Source: Bifidobacterium asteroides (GTDB lineage: Bacteria; Actinomycetota; Actinomycetes; Actinomycetales; Bifidobacteriaceae). From it: a stretch of 64,000 bases of DNA. Made by a program: the position numbers and the translations under genes. Below the pieces are notes generated by a model. That model had not been told where the DNA came from. It did no database searches and saw nothing but the letters and a program-made list of their open reading frames with translations. Location of the stretch: positions 97,371 through 161,370 of the forward strand of contig NZ_WKKW01000005.1 in assembly GCF_009683175.1 (NCBI RefSeq), read 5' to 3'. Shown here one piece after another: positions 38,334 to 47,470 of this stretch; position 1 is the first letter of the stretch; each line of letters opens with the position of its first letter.

Positions 38334-40439
38334 ATGACCGTCTTGGATGAACTGGTGGCCGGCGCCGTGGAGGATGCAAGGAGCCGGGTACAGAAGATTC
38401 CTTTGGAAAGCCTCAAGCAACAGGTCAGGAGCATGAAGCGCAAACCTCTGGACGCCGGCCGACTGCTCCGGGAGAGCGTTGGTATTCCGATCATCGCGGA
38501 AATCAAGCGCGCCTCGCCCTCCAAGGGGTATCTTGCCGACATCAAGAATCCTGCTGCCCTGGCCCGGCAGTATGCCAATGGGGGCGCCTCGGCCATATCG
38601 GTCCTGACCGAGGGCAGGCGCTTCCTGGGGTCCTTGGAGGATCTGCGGCAGGTCAGGCAGGCCGTGGGCATTCCCGTGCTCAACAAGAACTTCATCGTCT
38701 CCGACTACCAGGTCTGGGAGTCCAGGGCCAACGGAGCCGATATGATTCTGCTGATTGTGGCGGCCTTGGATGACACCCGCCTCAAGCATCTGCTCGATCT
38801 GGCCGGGAGCCTGGGCATGACCGCCCTGGTGGAGACCCATGATCGTCAGGAGATCGAGCGGGCCATTGCGGCCGGCGCCAGGGTGATCGGCATCAACGCC
38901 CGCAACCTGAAGGACCTGAGCGTTGATGTCGACCAGTATGCCCGACTGGCCTCCAACCTGCCCAAGGATGTGGTCAAGGTGGCCGAGTCCGGAGTGTTCG
39001 GGACGGTCGAGTTGGAGCAGTACGCCCGGGCAGGGGCCGATGCGGTCCTGATAGGAGAGGGGCTGGTCACCTCCCAGGACCAGGAGGGGACGGTCCGCCT
39101 GCTGGTTCAGGCTGGTCACCGCTTCAAGGCCGCCGAGGCCAGGCCCCTGTCGACCCATGACGGTCCCTATTTCGGCCCCTATGGCGGACGTTTCGTTCCT
39201 GAGGCACTGGTTGGCGCCCTTGACGAGCTGGAGCGGGTCTATAAGGAGGCCAAGGCCGATCCGGCCTTCCGGGAGGAGCTGAACAGGCTCAACCGGGTCT
39301 ATGTGGGGCGTCCCTCGGCCCTGACGCCGGCTCCCAGGTTCGCCAAGCTGATCAGCGATCGTGTCGGCGGCCAGGTCAGGGTCTTCCTGAAGCGGGAGGA
39401 TCTGAACCACACGGGCGCCCACAAGATCAACAACGCCCTGGGCCAAGGGCTCCTGGTCAAGCGCATGGGCAAGACCCGGGTCATCGCGGAGACCGGCGCT
39501 GGGCAACACGGCGTGGCCACGGCTACGGTCTGCGCCCTCCTTGGCTTCAAGTGCCGAATCTACATGGGGCAGATCGACGCCCGCAGACAGGCCTTGAACG
39601 TGGCCAGGATGCGAATGCTGGGAGCCGAAGTCGTCGAGGTGACCACCGGTACCAGGATTCTCAAGGACGCCATCAATGAGGCCCTGCGCGACTGGGTGAC
39701 CAACGTGGAGTCCACTCACTACCTGCTGGGCACGGTGGCCGGCCCACACCCCTTCCCGACCATCGTCAGGGACTTTCAGAAGATCATCGGCGAAGAGGCC
39801 TCTGCCCAGCTTTCCGCATACGGCATCGACCATCCTGACGGAGTTGTGGCCTGCGTCGGCGGAGGTTCCAACGCCATCGGCATCATGAACACCTTCCTGG
39901 ACGATCCCCGGGTCTCCCTCTATGCTTACGAGGCCGGTGGAGACGGTCCCAGTTCGGGCAAACATGCCATCCGCCTGTCGCCCGGCACCGGTCAGGTCGG
40001 CGTTTTCCAGGGGACCAAATCCTATCTGTTGGAGGACGACCAGGGCCAGACCATGGATACCTACTCCATCTCCGCCGGCCTGGATTACGCTTCGGTGGGG
40101 CCTGAGCATGCTTGGCTACACGACATGGGCCGGGTCAAGTATGACTATGCGACCGACAAGGAGGCCATGCAGGCTTTCAGCGATCTCTGCCGGACCGAGG
40201 GCATCATCCCCGCCCTGGAGTCCTCGCATGCCTTGGCCGGAGCCAGCAAGGCGGCAACGGACCTTCTGCGCAAGGGAATCAGGAATCCTGTCATTCTGAT
40301 CAACATCTCGGGCCGGGGCGACAAGGATGTGGCCACGGCGGGCAGATGGTTCGGCTACCTTTCCGAGCAGGAGGCCAGCGCTCTGGAAGCCCAGGCCGGG
40401 CAGGCCAAGAGCAATGAAGCAGAAGAGGAGGCCCGTTGA
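38334..40439 (+). CDS. trpCB: Fused indole-3-glycerol-phosphate synthase / tryptophan synthase beta chain
   Basis: About 701 residues with two complete enzymes in one frame. Residues ~1-262 are TrpC, with [35 protein letters not shown] and [11 protein letters not shown]. From ~272 onward is TrpB, with [16 protein letters not shown], the PLP Lys in [26 protein letters not shown] and [12 protein letters not shown]. TrpC makes the substrate for TrpA, and TrpB joins indole with serine. The join is a short linker (about 10 residues) without a stop or frameshift. ATG 38334 has GGAGGGAAGG upstream. The fused type is, I believe, known from Bifidobacterium annotation. Confidence 0.93.
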   Translation: MTVLDELVAGAVEDARSRVQKIPLESLKQQVRSMKRKPLDAGRLLRESVGIPIIAEIKRASPSKGYLADIKNPAALARQYANGGASAISVLTEGRRFLGSLEDLRQVRQAVGIPVLNKNFIVSDYQVWESRANGADMILLIVAALDDTRLKHLLDLAGSLGMTALVETHDRQEIERAIAAGARVIGINARNLKDLSVDVDQYARLASNLPKDVVKVAESGVFGTVELEQYARAGADAVLIGEGLVTSQDQEGTVRLLVQAGHRFKAAEARPLSTHDGPYFGPYGGRFVPEALVGALDELERVYKEAKADPAFREELNRLNRVYVGRPSALTPAPRFAKLISDRVGGQVRVFLKREDLNHTGAHKINNALGQGLLVKRMGKTRVIAETGAGQHGVATATVCALLGFKCRIYMGQIDARRQALNVARMRMLGAEVVEVTTGTRILKDAINEALRDWVTNVESTHYLLGTVAGPHPFPTIVRDFQKIIGEEASAQLSAYGIDHPDGVVACVGGGSNAIGIMNTFLDDPRVSLYAYEAGGDGPSSGKHAIRLSPGTGQVGVFQGTKSYLLEDDQGQTMDTYSISAGLDYASVGPEHAWLHDMGRVKYDYATDKEAMQAFSDLCRTEGIIPALESSHALAGASKAATDLLRKGIRNPVILINISGRGDKDVATAGRWFGYLSEQEASALEAQAGQAKSNEAEEEAR

Positions 40440-41347
40440 TGGTCAACCAGCAATGGCAATGGCAGAAAGCCCCCGTCCAACCTGTCCAGCCCGTCCAACC
40501 TGTCCAACCCAAGGGGTTCAGCCGCGCGACCAGCCCGGTGGCGTCCACACTGCAGGCCCTCCGCCAGCAGGGCAGGCCGGCCTTTATCGGTTACTTCCCC
40601 TATGGATTCCCCGATGTGCCCACATCCCTGGAGGCCATGAGGGTCATGGTGAGAAGCGGGGTCGACATCGTCGAGATCGGACTGCCCTACAGTGACCCGG
40701 TCATGGACGGTCCAGTCATTCAGGCGGCCAGCAAGTGCGCCATCGACAATGGCGTCAAGGTCGAGGGTGTTTTCGACGCGGTGCGTCAGGTCCAGGCGGA
40801 CGGTGCCAGGGCTCTGGTCATGAGCTATTGGAATCTGATCCTGCATCACGGGGTGGCGGATTTTGCACAGCGCATGGCCGAGGCCGGTGGGGCCGGGCTG
40901 GTCACCCCCGATCTGATCGTAGACGAATCCGGGGAATGGATAGAGCAGTCTGACCGCTACGGCCTCGATCGGGTCTATCTGGTCTCGCCCGACTCCACCG
41001 ATGCTCGTCTGCAGATCACCTCCCGTGCTGCCAGGGGCTTCGTCTACGCGACTTCCCGGATGGGCGTGACCGGCGAACGAACCAGCATGTCCAATTCAGC
41101 CCAGAATTTGGTGGCGAGAGTCAGGCATGCGGGCGCTCCTTATGTCTGCGTGGGCATCGGGGTTTCGACCGCACAGCAGGCCTCCCAGGTCGGCGCCTAC
41201 GCGGACGGGGTCATCGTCGGCTCGGCTCTGGTCCACTGCCTTCTGGATGACGAGGGCAGGCCGCGGAAGGACCGCAGAAAGGCACTGGAATCACTGGCTG
41301 AGATTTGCTCAGATCTACGCTGGGGCATCTCCCAGTCCAGGAAGTGA
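40436..41347 (+). CDS. trpA: Tryptophan synthase alpha chain
   Basis: 303 residues. The catalytic Glu and Asp are in [20 protein letters not shown], and [17 protein letters not shown] and [16 protein letters not shown] line the phosphate site. An unusual N-terminal extension of ~30 residues contains [10 protein letters not shown], encoded by a 9-bp tandem repeat at about 40477-40510. The start overlaps the trpCB stop by 4 nt, with GAGGAGG upstream. A second in-frame ATG at 40439 is equally possible. Confidence 0.95.
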   Translation: MMVNQQWQWQKAPVQPVQPVQPVQPKGFSRATSPVASTLQALRQQGRPAFIGYFPYGFPDVPTSLEAMRVMVRSGVDIVEIGLPYSDPVMDGPVIQAASKCAIDNGVKVEGVFDAVRQVQADGARALVMSYWNLILHHGVADFAQRMAEAGGAGLVTPDLIVDESGEWIEQSDRYGLDRVYLVSPDSTDARLQITSRAARGFVYATSRMGVTGERTSMSNSAQNLVARVRHAGAPYVCVGIGVSTAQQASQVGAYADGVIVGSALVHCLLDDEGRPRKDRRKALESLAEICSDLRWGISQSRK

Positions 41348-41384
41348 GCGGGGCTGTAAGGTCCAGGGGCTAGATTGGGGCTTT

Positions 41385-42296
41385 ATGACGCTTGCCTACA
41401 TTCCATCGCCGGGAATATCCAGCTTCCAACTGGGGCCGGTCACCATCAGGTTCTATGCCCTGACCATGCTCCTGGCCATCATCGTGGCTGCCTGGATCAC
41501 GGCCAGGCGCTGGAAGAAGGAGGGTGGCAGGACCGACCAGATTCTGGACATCGCCATCTGCGCGGTACCGGCCGGCATCGTCGGCGCAAGGCTCTATCAC
41601 GTCATCACCACCCCCGAACGCTACTTCGGAGCCAACGGCAACCCTGCAGACATCCTGCGCATTTGGCGTGGCGGGTTGGGCATCTGGGGTGCGGTCCTCC
41701 TGGGAGCCCTGGCAGCCTGGGCCTGGTGCCGTCACAAGAATTACCCGACCGCCCTGCTGGCAGACAGCGTGGCTCCTGCCCTTCTGGTGGCCCAGGCCAT
41801 CGGGAGGCTGGGTAACTGGTTCAATCAGGAGCTCTACGGGGCTCCCACCACGCTGCCCTGGGGATTGAAGATCGACGCGGCAGGTTCCGCCATCGGCAGC
41901 AGCGAACAGTGTTATGACGGGGCCACCTGCCCGACCGGCACCCTCTTCCAGCCCACATTCCTGTATGAGATGATCTGGAACCTGATCGGCGCAGCCCTCC
42001 TGGTCTGGATCGGCCACAAGGCGGTGAACGTCCTCAAGGCCGGATCCCTTTTCGCCCTCTATGTCATGTGGTACACCCTGGGACGCACCTGGATCGAGGC
42101 CCTTCGCATCGACTTCGCCCACGAATTCCTGGGAGTCAGGATCAATGTCTGGGTGTCCATGACGGTCTTCTTCCTGGCGGCCGCAGCCTTCGTCCTCATA
42201 GCGCGCAAGGGCAAGCCAACCTCCCTCTTGTCCGAAAAACTGAGGACCATCACCGAGCTCGAGGTCCGTCAGGAATCCGAGGCCCAGAGCAAGTAG
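41385..42296 (+). CDS. lgt: Prolipoprotein diacylglyceryl transferase
   Basis: 303 residues with seven membrane segments. The Lgt signature GRLGNWFNQELYG and GARLYHVI (catalytic His region) are present, as is LFQPTFLYEMIWN. It attaches diacylglycerol to lipobox Cys residues, so it processes the two lipoproteins encoded in this window. The start ATG 41385 lies 38 nt after trpA, the usual trpA-lgt actinobacterial order. Confidence 0.95.
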   Translation: MTLAYIPSPGISSFQLGPVTIRFYALTMLLAIIVAAWITARRWKKEGGRTDQILDIAICAVPAGIVGARLYHVITTPERYFGANGNPADILRIWRGGLGIWGAVLLGALAAWAWCRHKNYPTALLADSVAPALLVAQAIGRLGNWFNQELYGAPTTLPWGLKIDAAGSAIGSSEQCYDGATCPTGTLFQPTFLYEMIWNLIGAALLVWIGHKAVNVLKAGSLFALYVMWYTLGRTWIEALRIDFAHEFLGVRINVWVSMTVFFLAAAAFVLIARKGKPTSLLSEKLRTITELEVRQESEAQSK

Positions 42297-42373
42297 GGCA
42301 GGGGTCGGCCACCCAAGGGCCGGGACCTGTGCAATTGAGCCACAAACCGGTGCCGCCAGTCTTCCGCACAACA

Positions 42374-42379
42374 TAGAAT
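42374..42379 (+). promoter_or_regulatory. Candidate -10 box giving a leaderless rpe mRNA
   Basis: TAGAAT ends 7 nt before the rpe ATG and no Shine-Dalgarno precedes that ATG, so transcription could begin at or next to the start codon. The -35 is weak. Confidence 0.4.
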
Positions 42380-42386
42380 AATCTCC

Positions 42387-43052
42387 ATGAGCATTCAGAT
42401 AGCACCCAGCATTCTTTCCGCCGATTTCGCCAACTTGGAGCGGGATCTCAAGGCTATTGCCAATGCCGATATGGTCCATGTGGACGTGATGGACCACCAT
42501 TTCGTTCCCAACCTCACGCTTGGTGAGCCTGTGGTGGAGCGCATCTGCCAGGTGACCGACCTGCCGGTGGACGTGCATCTGATGATCGAGGACCCCGACC
42601 GCTGGGCCCCTGAATTCGCCAAGCTGGGTGTCGCCTCCGTTACCTTCCATACCGGAGCCGTCCATGCCCCGGTCCGTCTGGCCCGCCAGCTTCACGACAT
42701 GGGGGTCAAGGCCTGCCTGGCCGTGCGCCCTGCCGAGCCTGTGGAGCCGATCTTCGATATTCTCGATGAGTTTGACATGATTCTGGTCATGACCGTGGAG
42801 CCAGGCTTCGGCGGCCAGAAGTTCCTGGACAATCAGATGCCCAAGACCCGTCGTCTACGTGACCAGATCACTGCCCGGGGCCTTAAGACCCACATCCAGG
42901 TGGATGGCGGGGTAAGCCCCACCACGGCTCCCATCGTGGCAGAGGCCGGAGCCGATGTCCTGGTGGCAGGCTCTGCGGTCTACGGTGCCGACGACCCGGC
43001 CAAGGCCATTGACCAGATCAGGCAGGCCGCGCAGGTAAGCTACAAGGACTGA
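42387..43052 (+). CDS. rpe: Ribulose-phosphate 3-epimerase
   Basis: 221 residues, a complete barrel enzyme. [34 protein letters not shown] (metal His and catalytic Asp), [25 protein letters not shown] and [12 protein letters not shown] are diagnostic. It interconverts ribulose-5-P and xylulose-5-P, feeding the phosphoketolase (bifid) shunt. Confidence 0.96.
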   Translation: MSIQIAPSILSADFANLERDLKAIANADMVHVDVMDHHFVPNLTLGEPVVERICQVTDLPVDVHLMIEDPDRWAPEFAKLGVASVTFHTGAVHAPVRLARQLHDMGVKACLAVRPAEPVEPIFDILDEFDMILVMTVEPGFGGQKFLDNQMPKTRRLRDQITARGLKTHIQVDGGVSPTTAPIVAEAGADVLVAGSAVYGADDPAKAIDQIRQAAQVSYKD

Positions 43053-43083
43053 CAGGTTTTGCAGGAAGAACGGAGATAGCCAG

Positions 43084-43347
43084 ATGAAGACCTTCGATGG
43101 GTTGTTCGAGGAGCTCACGACCAAGGCCAAGGAGCGCCCGGAAGGATCCTTGACCGTGGACGAGCTGGACAAGGGCACGCATTTCATCGGCAAGAAAATC
43201 AATGAAGAGGCCGGAGAGACCTGGATTGCCGCTGAGTATGAGGGCAAGGAGCGGACGGCCGAGGAGATGAGCCAGCTGCTGTACCACATCCAGGTAATGA
43301 TGATCGATCGAGGCATTACCCTGGAGGATGTCTACAGGTATCTGTGA
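43084..43347 (+). CDS. hisE: Phosphoribosyl-ATP pyrophosphatase
   Basis: 87 residues of the HisE/MazG-like fold. [34 protein letters not shown] (metal-binding Glu residues) and [14 protein letters not shown] are diagnostic. It removes pyrophosphate from PR-ATP, the second step of histidine synthesis. It is followed 50 nt later by hisG, the first-step gene, in the usual actinobacterial hisE-hisG pair. Confidence 0.95.
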   Translation: MKTFDGLFEELTTKAKERPEGSLTVDELDKGTHFIGKKINEEAGETWIAAEYEGKERTAEEMSQLLYHIQVMMIDRGITLEDVYRYL

Positions 43348-43397
43348 CTCCCGATCCCATCCCACTGTAGATTCGCTTCCGCAATTAGGAGGTTGCC

Positions 43398-44249
43398 GTG
43401 TTGAAGGTCGCGGTGCCCAATAAAGGCATGTTGTCCCAGCCCGCATGGAGGCTGCTGTCTGAGTCCGGCTATCGTCTTCGTTCCAACGACAGGCAGCTGG
43501 TGGTCGATGACGTCGACAACGACATCCAGCTCTTTTACTTAAGGCCCAACGACATAGCGGTCTATGTTGGCCTGGGAACCATTGATTTGGGCATCACCGG
43601 GCGTGATCTTCTGCTGAACTCGGGTACCGAGGCTGTAGAGGTCACCCAGCTGGGATTCGGCGCTTCAACCTTCAGGTTCGCCGCTCCCGAGGCCAGCGCT
43701 ATCAGGAGTCTGCAGGATGTGGACGGCAAGCGGATCGCCACTACCTTCGACCGGCTTCTTGGCGATTACCTTGTCGGCAAGGGACTCAAGGCAGAACTGA
43801 TCCACCTGGATGGGGCGGTGGAGTCCTCCGTCCAGCTTGGTGTGGCCGATCTGATCGCTGATGTGGTCTCCACCGGCACCACCCTGCGCAACGCCGGGCT
43901 TCGGGTCTTCGGCGATCCCATTCTGAAGTCGGAGGGGATTCTCATCAGGTCGCCCCGCCTGGATCCGGATGATGACCGGTTGGCGGTCATGTCCCGAAGG
44001 CTGGAGGGTGTGCTGACAGCCCGCCGCTATGTACTGATGGATTACGACATCCCGGTTGAGCGTGTAGCCATGGCTGTAGGCATCACGCCCGGGTATGAGT
44101 CTCCGACAGTCTCCTCCCTGCACGACAAGCAGTGGGCGGCTGTCAGGGCCATGGTACCCAGGGACCAGGTGAACAACCTCATGGACCGGCTTTATGAGAT
44201 TGGTGCGCGCGCCATCCTTGTAACAGCCCTTCAAGCTTCTAGAATGTAG
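43398..44249 (+). CDS. hisG: ATP phosphoribosyltransferase (long form)
   Basis: 283 residues with the C-terminal regulatory (ACT-like) domain, so feedback inhibition by histidine is expected. [42 protein letters not shown] and [19 protein letters not shown] are HisG motifs. It starts at GTG 43398 with AGGAGG 6 nt upstream. Confidence 0.95.
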   Translation: MLKVAVPNKGMLSQPAWRLLSESGYRLRSNDRQLVVDDVDNDIQLFYLRPNDIAVYVGLGTIDLGITGRDLLLNSGTEAVEVTQLGFGASTFRFAAPEASAIRSLQDVDGKRIATTFDRLLGDYLVGKGLKAELIHLDGAVESSVQLGVADLIADVVSTGTTLRNAGLRVFGDPILKSEGILIRSPRLDPDDDRLAVMSRRLEGVLTARRYVLMDYDIPVERVAMAVGITPGYESPTVSSLHDKQWAAVRAMVPRDQVNNLMDRLYEIGARAILVTALQASRM

Positions 44250-44253
44250 TCGG

Positions 44254-44886
44254 ATGGCACTGATCGATCGAATTTCACGCAGCAGGTACAGCCCTGAGCC
44301 GCGGTCGGTAATTCTCACCGTACCGAATGTCATCAGCCTGCTTCGCATCCTATCCATACCCCTTATTGCCTATCTGGTAGCCAACCGGCATCTGATCATT
44401 TCCCTGGTGGTCATGCTGATTTCGGCCCTGTCGGATGGTGTGGACGGGATCATTGCCCGCAGGTTCAACCAGGTCAGCAAGCTGGGTCAGATTCTGGACC
44501 CGGTGGCCGATCGTCTGCTCATTCTCTGCTCCGTCCTTGCCCTGAGCATCGCCTCCATACTGCCCTGGTGGCTTCTGGCCCTGGTCGGTGCAAGGGACGT
44601 GCTCATGGGCCTGCTGGTTCTGGCTCTGGCCCAACACGACTATGGCCCTCTGCCGGTGCACTTCGCTGGAAAGACCGGAACGGCCGTGCTCATGCTGGCC
44701 ATACCTGCCCTGATCTTTGCGGATGTGGGCACTTCCGCCTTCTTCCGCTTCTTCCATCTGGTGGCTCTTGCCGCCGTCATCTGGGGTGTGGCGCTCTACT
44801 GGCTGGCGGGGCTGATCTATGCACGTCAAGGCATTGGACTGCTTCGTCAGGACCATCAGGACCATCAGGACAGCCATCATGACTGA
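44254..44886 (+). CDS. pgsA: CDP-alcohol phosphatidyltransferase (PgsA-like)
   Basis: 210 residues with five or six membrane segments. The CDP-alcohol signature is intact: DGVDGIIARRFNQVSKLG continuing QILDPVADR, with all four Asp residues. It is the counterpart of mycobacterial pgsA2 (Rv1822) by position, so phosphatidylglycerophosphate or cardiolipin synthesis is likely. The C-terminus has a short Asp/His/Gln repeat (QDHQDHQDSHHD), encoded by a 9-bp tandem repeat. It starts 5 nt after hisG and overlaps the next gene by 8 nt. Confidence 0.88.
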   Translation: MALIDRISRSRYSPEPRSVILTVPNVISLLRILSIPLIAYLVANRHLIISLVVMLISALSDGVDGIIARRFNQVSKLGQILDPVADRLLILCSVLALSIASILPWWLLALVGARDVLMGLLVLALAQHDYGPLPVHFAGKTGTAVLMLAIPALIFADVGTSAFFRFFHLVALAAVIWGVALYWLAGLIYARQGIGLLRQDHQDHQDSHHD

Positions 44887-45835
44887 GCCACAGATGACGC
44901 CTGAATCCTTCCCCGTGCCGCCCGACCGTGCCCTGATTCACCGCCGGGCGGCTTTTTCACATTCCACTGCCGGTCTGGAGCGCCACTATGTGGATGAGGA
45001 GAGCTCCGAGCCCTCCCAGGAGTCCATTCGTCGGCGCATGGCCGATGAGTCCCTGAGGCTGATCGATGACCTGACCAACCGCCCCATGGATCCCATGTTC
45101 GAGGATGCCCGCCTGTTGCCCGCTGAGCGTAGATCACCGGTGAGCGTGTGGGTGAACAGGATTCTGGTCTTCATCATCTGCGTGTTGGTCGGCTTGGCCG
45201 GCACGGGCATAGTGCAAGTGCTCCACAGGGATCCGCGTCAGAAGGTGCGCGAAAAGCTGATTACCCAAGTGGAGGCGGTCAGCAAGCGTGCCAACGACCT
45301 CAACGGGCAGATTTCGGACCTCAACGGCAATATCGACACGCTTTCGGGTCAAGTGGGCGGCCAAGGCCAGGACGGCACGCAGACAGCCGACGATCTGACC
45401 AACGGCACCAGCAAGGTGCAGGGCCAGGGCATCGTCATTACCCTGGCCAACCCTATAGCCTCAAAGGATTCCCGGGACAATGCCGATCAGATCAAACTGG
45501 TCACCGACCAGGACCTGCAGTGGTTTCTGACCAAACTCTGGTCTGCAGGAGCAGAGGCCATCGCCATCAACGGCAATAGAATAGGAACACAGACATCAGT
45601 GCGCACGGCCGGTCAGACCATCCTGGTGGGTACCGCCTCCATCGAGGCCCCCTACAAGATCGAAGCCATAGGAGACCAGGGTGCCCTGTCTGATCTGATG
45701 TCTCGCAGCGATTTGCAAAGTCGCTTGCGTGACCTGAAGAATGCGAATATCACCGTCAATGTGAACAAGCAGCGGCGCCTGAACCTGGATGCCGTCGGTC
45801 TGCCCAATCTGTCCTATGCCGGAAGGAGTCATTGA
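44879..45835 (+). CDS. DUF881 family membrane protein (first copy)
   Basis: 318 residues: an acidic cytoplasmic N-terminus (~85 residues), one membrane helix (ILVFIICVLVGLAGTGIVQVL), a coiled-coil-like stretch (EAVSKRANDLNGQISDLNGN) and a DUF881 domain outside. GQGIVITLAN, QDLQWFLTKLWSAGAEAIAINGNRI and YKIEAIGD are family motifs. It corresponds by position to Rv1823. The start ATG 44879 overlaps the previous stop. Function is unknown; the family is linked to cell envelope or division by neighbourhood only. Confidence 0.85.
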   Translation: MTEPQMTPESFPVPPDRALIHRRAAFSHSTAGLERHYVDEESSEPSQESIRRRMADESLRLIDDLTNRPMDPMFEDARLLPAERRSPVSVWVNRILVFIICVLVGLAGTGIVQVLHRDPRQKVREKLITQVEAVSKRANDLNGQISDLNGNIDTLSGQVGGQGQDGTQTADDLTNGTSKVQGQGIVITLANPIASKDSRDNADQIKLVTDQDLQWFLTKLWSAGAEAIAINGNRIGTQTSVRTAGQTILVGTASIEAPYKIEAIGDQGALSDLMSRSDLQSRLRDLKNANITVNVNKQRRLNLDAVGLPNLSYAGRSH

Positions 45836-45836
45836 C

Positions 45837-46169
45837 ATGTCGGCAATTCTCGGCCTGATCCTAGGCGTGGTGGCGGGCATCTTTCTCAAGCCCGACATTC
45901 CCATCGTCCTGCAGCCCTACCTGCCCATTATGGTGGTGGCCGCCCTGGATGCGCTCATGGGGGCGGTCCGTTCCTACTTCGAACGTAGCTTCTCCGACCG
46001 TGTCTTCGTGGTCTCCTTCATCTCCAACGTGATCACCGCCACTCTGCTGGTCTTCCTGGGCAACCAGCTGGGCGTGGGATCCCAGCTGTCCACGGCCGTG
46101 ATCGTGGTTCTGGGCATCCGCATCTTCTCCAACGTATCCGCTATTCGGCGGTTCATTTTCAAGGGGTGA
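45837..46169 (+). CDS. sbp: DUF1290 small basic membrane protein
   Basis: 110 residues with four hydrophobic segments (ILGLILGVVAGIFL, PYLPIMVVAALDALMGAVRS, VFVVSFISNVITATLLVFLG and AVIVVLGIRIFSNV), a textbook DUF1290/small basic protein (Rv1824). The ATG at 45837 has GGAAGGAG 8 nt upstream. Always found between the two DUF881 genes in actinobacteria. Confidence 0.9.
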   Translation: MSAILGLILGVVAGIFLKPDIPIVLQPYLPIMVVAALDALMGAVRSYFERSFSDRVFVVSFISNVITATLLVFLGNQLGVGSQLSTAVIVVLGIRIFSNVSAIRRFIFKG

Positions 46170-46173
46170 TCAT

Positions 46174-47007
46174 ATGAGACACACCCTCAGGAAGAAACGC
46201 GATGAACAGATGCCCAAGAGCATTCCACCCAGGCGGCCCGGGCGGGTCAGGGCCCCATCCGACGATACACAGACCGGCGCTTTCCCTGTGGTTCGCCGGA
46301 GGCCTCTGCGCACACTCAACTCCAACGCCACCAGGGTCAGGCTGGTCACCAGCGTCCTGGTGGCCCTTATGTGCGCCCTGCTGGGCTTCGGGTACGCTGT
46401 CCAGGTGCGCAATAACCAGTCCTCTTACCAGAGTCTGTCTGAGGAAGAGCTGGTGCGGGTGCTGGACGAGACCAGCAACCAGGTCGATAAGCTGGAGGAG
46501 CGCAAGAGCCAGCTCAACCAGCAGCTGACCTCCATCAAGTCCGCCGCCGACAAGCAGAAGGAGGCAGCCCGCATCGCACAGCAGAACGAGCAGAGCAGCG
46601 GCATCCTGTCCGGACGGCTGCCGGCCCAGGGCAGGGGAGTGGTCGTAACGGTCACTGAGGACAGCGACCGCGTGGATGCCTCGACCATGTTCAACCTGAT
46701 TGAGGAGCTGCGCAACGCCGGGGCCGAGGTCATATCCTTCAATGATGTCCGGGTGGTCACCAGCACCTATCTGCTGGATACCCGCACCGGCCTGCAGTGC
46801 GATCATGCCAAGCTGCACAGCCCCTACGTCGTCAAGGCCATCGGGGATCCGGACAGTCTGCAGAACGCCATTCAGATCGCCGGGGGAGTGGGCTCGCGGA
46901 TCAAGGTGCAATTCCATGCATCCGTGTCCGTGGACCAGTCCGATAGTGTCAAAATCGACCAGGTTCGACGCGTGCAGGACTACCAGTATGCAAAGCCTGT
47001 AGAATAG
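46174..47007 (+). CDS. DUF881 family membrane protein (second copy)
   Basis: 277 residues: a basic cytoplasmic N-terminus, one membrane helix (LVTSVLVALMCALLGFGYAV), a clear coiled coil (ETSNQVDKLEERKSQLNQQL and on) and a DUF881 domain (GRGVVVTVTEDS, LIEELRNAGAEVISFNDVRV, SPYVVKAIGDPDSL). It corresponds to Rv1825. AAGGGGTGA lies just before the ATG. The coiled coil suggests pairing with the first DUF881 protein, which is inference. Confidence 0.87.
   Translation: MRHTLRKKRDEQMPKSIPPRRPGRVRAPSDDTQTGAFPVVRRRPLRTLNSNATRVRLVTSVLVALMCALLGFGYAVQVRNNQSSYQSLSEEELVRVLDETSNQVDKLEERKSQLNQQLTSIKSAADKQKEAARIAQQNEQSSGILSGRLPAQGRGVVVTVTEDSDRVDASTMFNLIEELRNAGAEVISFNDVRVVTSTYLLDTRTGLQCDHAKLHSPYVVKAIGDPDSLQNAIQIAGGVGSRIKVQFHASVSVDQSDSVKIDQVRRVQDYQYAKPVE
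47000..47005 (+). promoter_or_regulatory. Candidate -10 box giving a leaderless FHA-gene mRNA
   Basis: TAGAAT at the end of the DUF881 gene lies 8 nt before the FHA-gene ATG, which lacks a Shine-Dalgarno. It could be an internal promoter. Confidence 0.35.
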
Positions 47008-47013
47008 GCAGTT

Positions 47014-47457
47014 ATGACAGAACCTATTCCCACTGCGGGCGAGACGACCATCATCGGCATGCCGGCCCTGAACATTCCAGTCACCTCCAACGGTGACCGT
47101 CCACTGACCAAGGACGATCTGGAGACCATGGCCCGATTGCCCGAGGGTACAGCCCTGCTGATCTCTACCAGGGGAGCGGTGTCGGGATCGCGCTATCTGT
47201 TGGACGAGGACCAGGTCAGCGTGGGCCGCGATCCGAAGGCCGACATTCTGTTGGATGACTCGACGGTCTCCCGGGCGCACGCCATATTCGTAAGGACTGA
47301 TCACGGCTTCCGTGTCGAAGACACAGGCAGCCTCAACGGCACCTACGTCAACCGTGAACGCGTGGACCAGGCTGATTTGCACAACGGCGACGAGATTATG
47401 ATCGGCAAGTTCCGGTTGGTCTACTTCGATAATCGGGCAGTCATCGCCAAGAACTGA
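47014..47457 (+). CDS. garA: FHA domain protein, GarA/OdhI-like
   Basis: 147 residues. The N-terminal tail holds an ETT motif (GETTIIGMPAL, about 10-20), the position where Ser/Thr kinases phosphorylate GarA and OdhI. The FHA domain follows (about 55-145) with SVGRDPKADILLDDSTVSRAH and DTGSLNGTYVNRERV, the phosphothreonine-binding residues intact. In mycobacteria and corynebacteria it inhibits 2-oxoglutarate dehydrogenase and controls glutamate enzymes. Bifidobacteria lack that dehydrogenase, so the target here is open. Confidence 0.88.
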   Translation: MTEPIPTAGETTIIGMPALNIPVTSNGDRPLTKDDLETMARLPEGTALLISTRGAVSGSRYLLDEDQVSVGRDPKADILLDDSTVSRAHAIFVRTDHGFRVEDTGSLNGTYVNRERVDQADLHNGDEIMIGKFRLVYFDNRAVIAKN

Positions 47458-47470
47458 CGGGGGGCTTGAC

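Noticed and set aside
38112..40109. 665-codon minus-strand frame across trpCB
   Set aside because: Shadow of the trpCB frame; no motif or ribosome site.
40470..40512. Short tandem repeat considered as a CRISPR
   Set aside because: The units are directly adjacent without spacers and lie inside the trpA frame.
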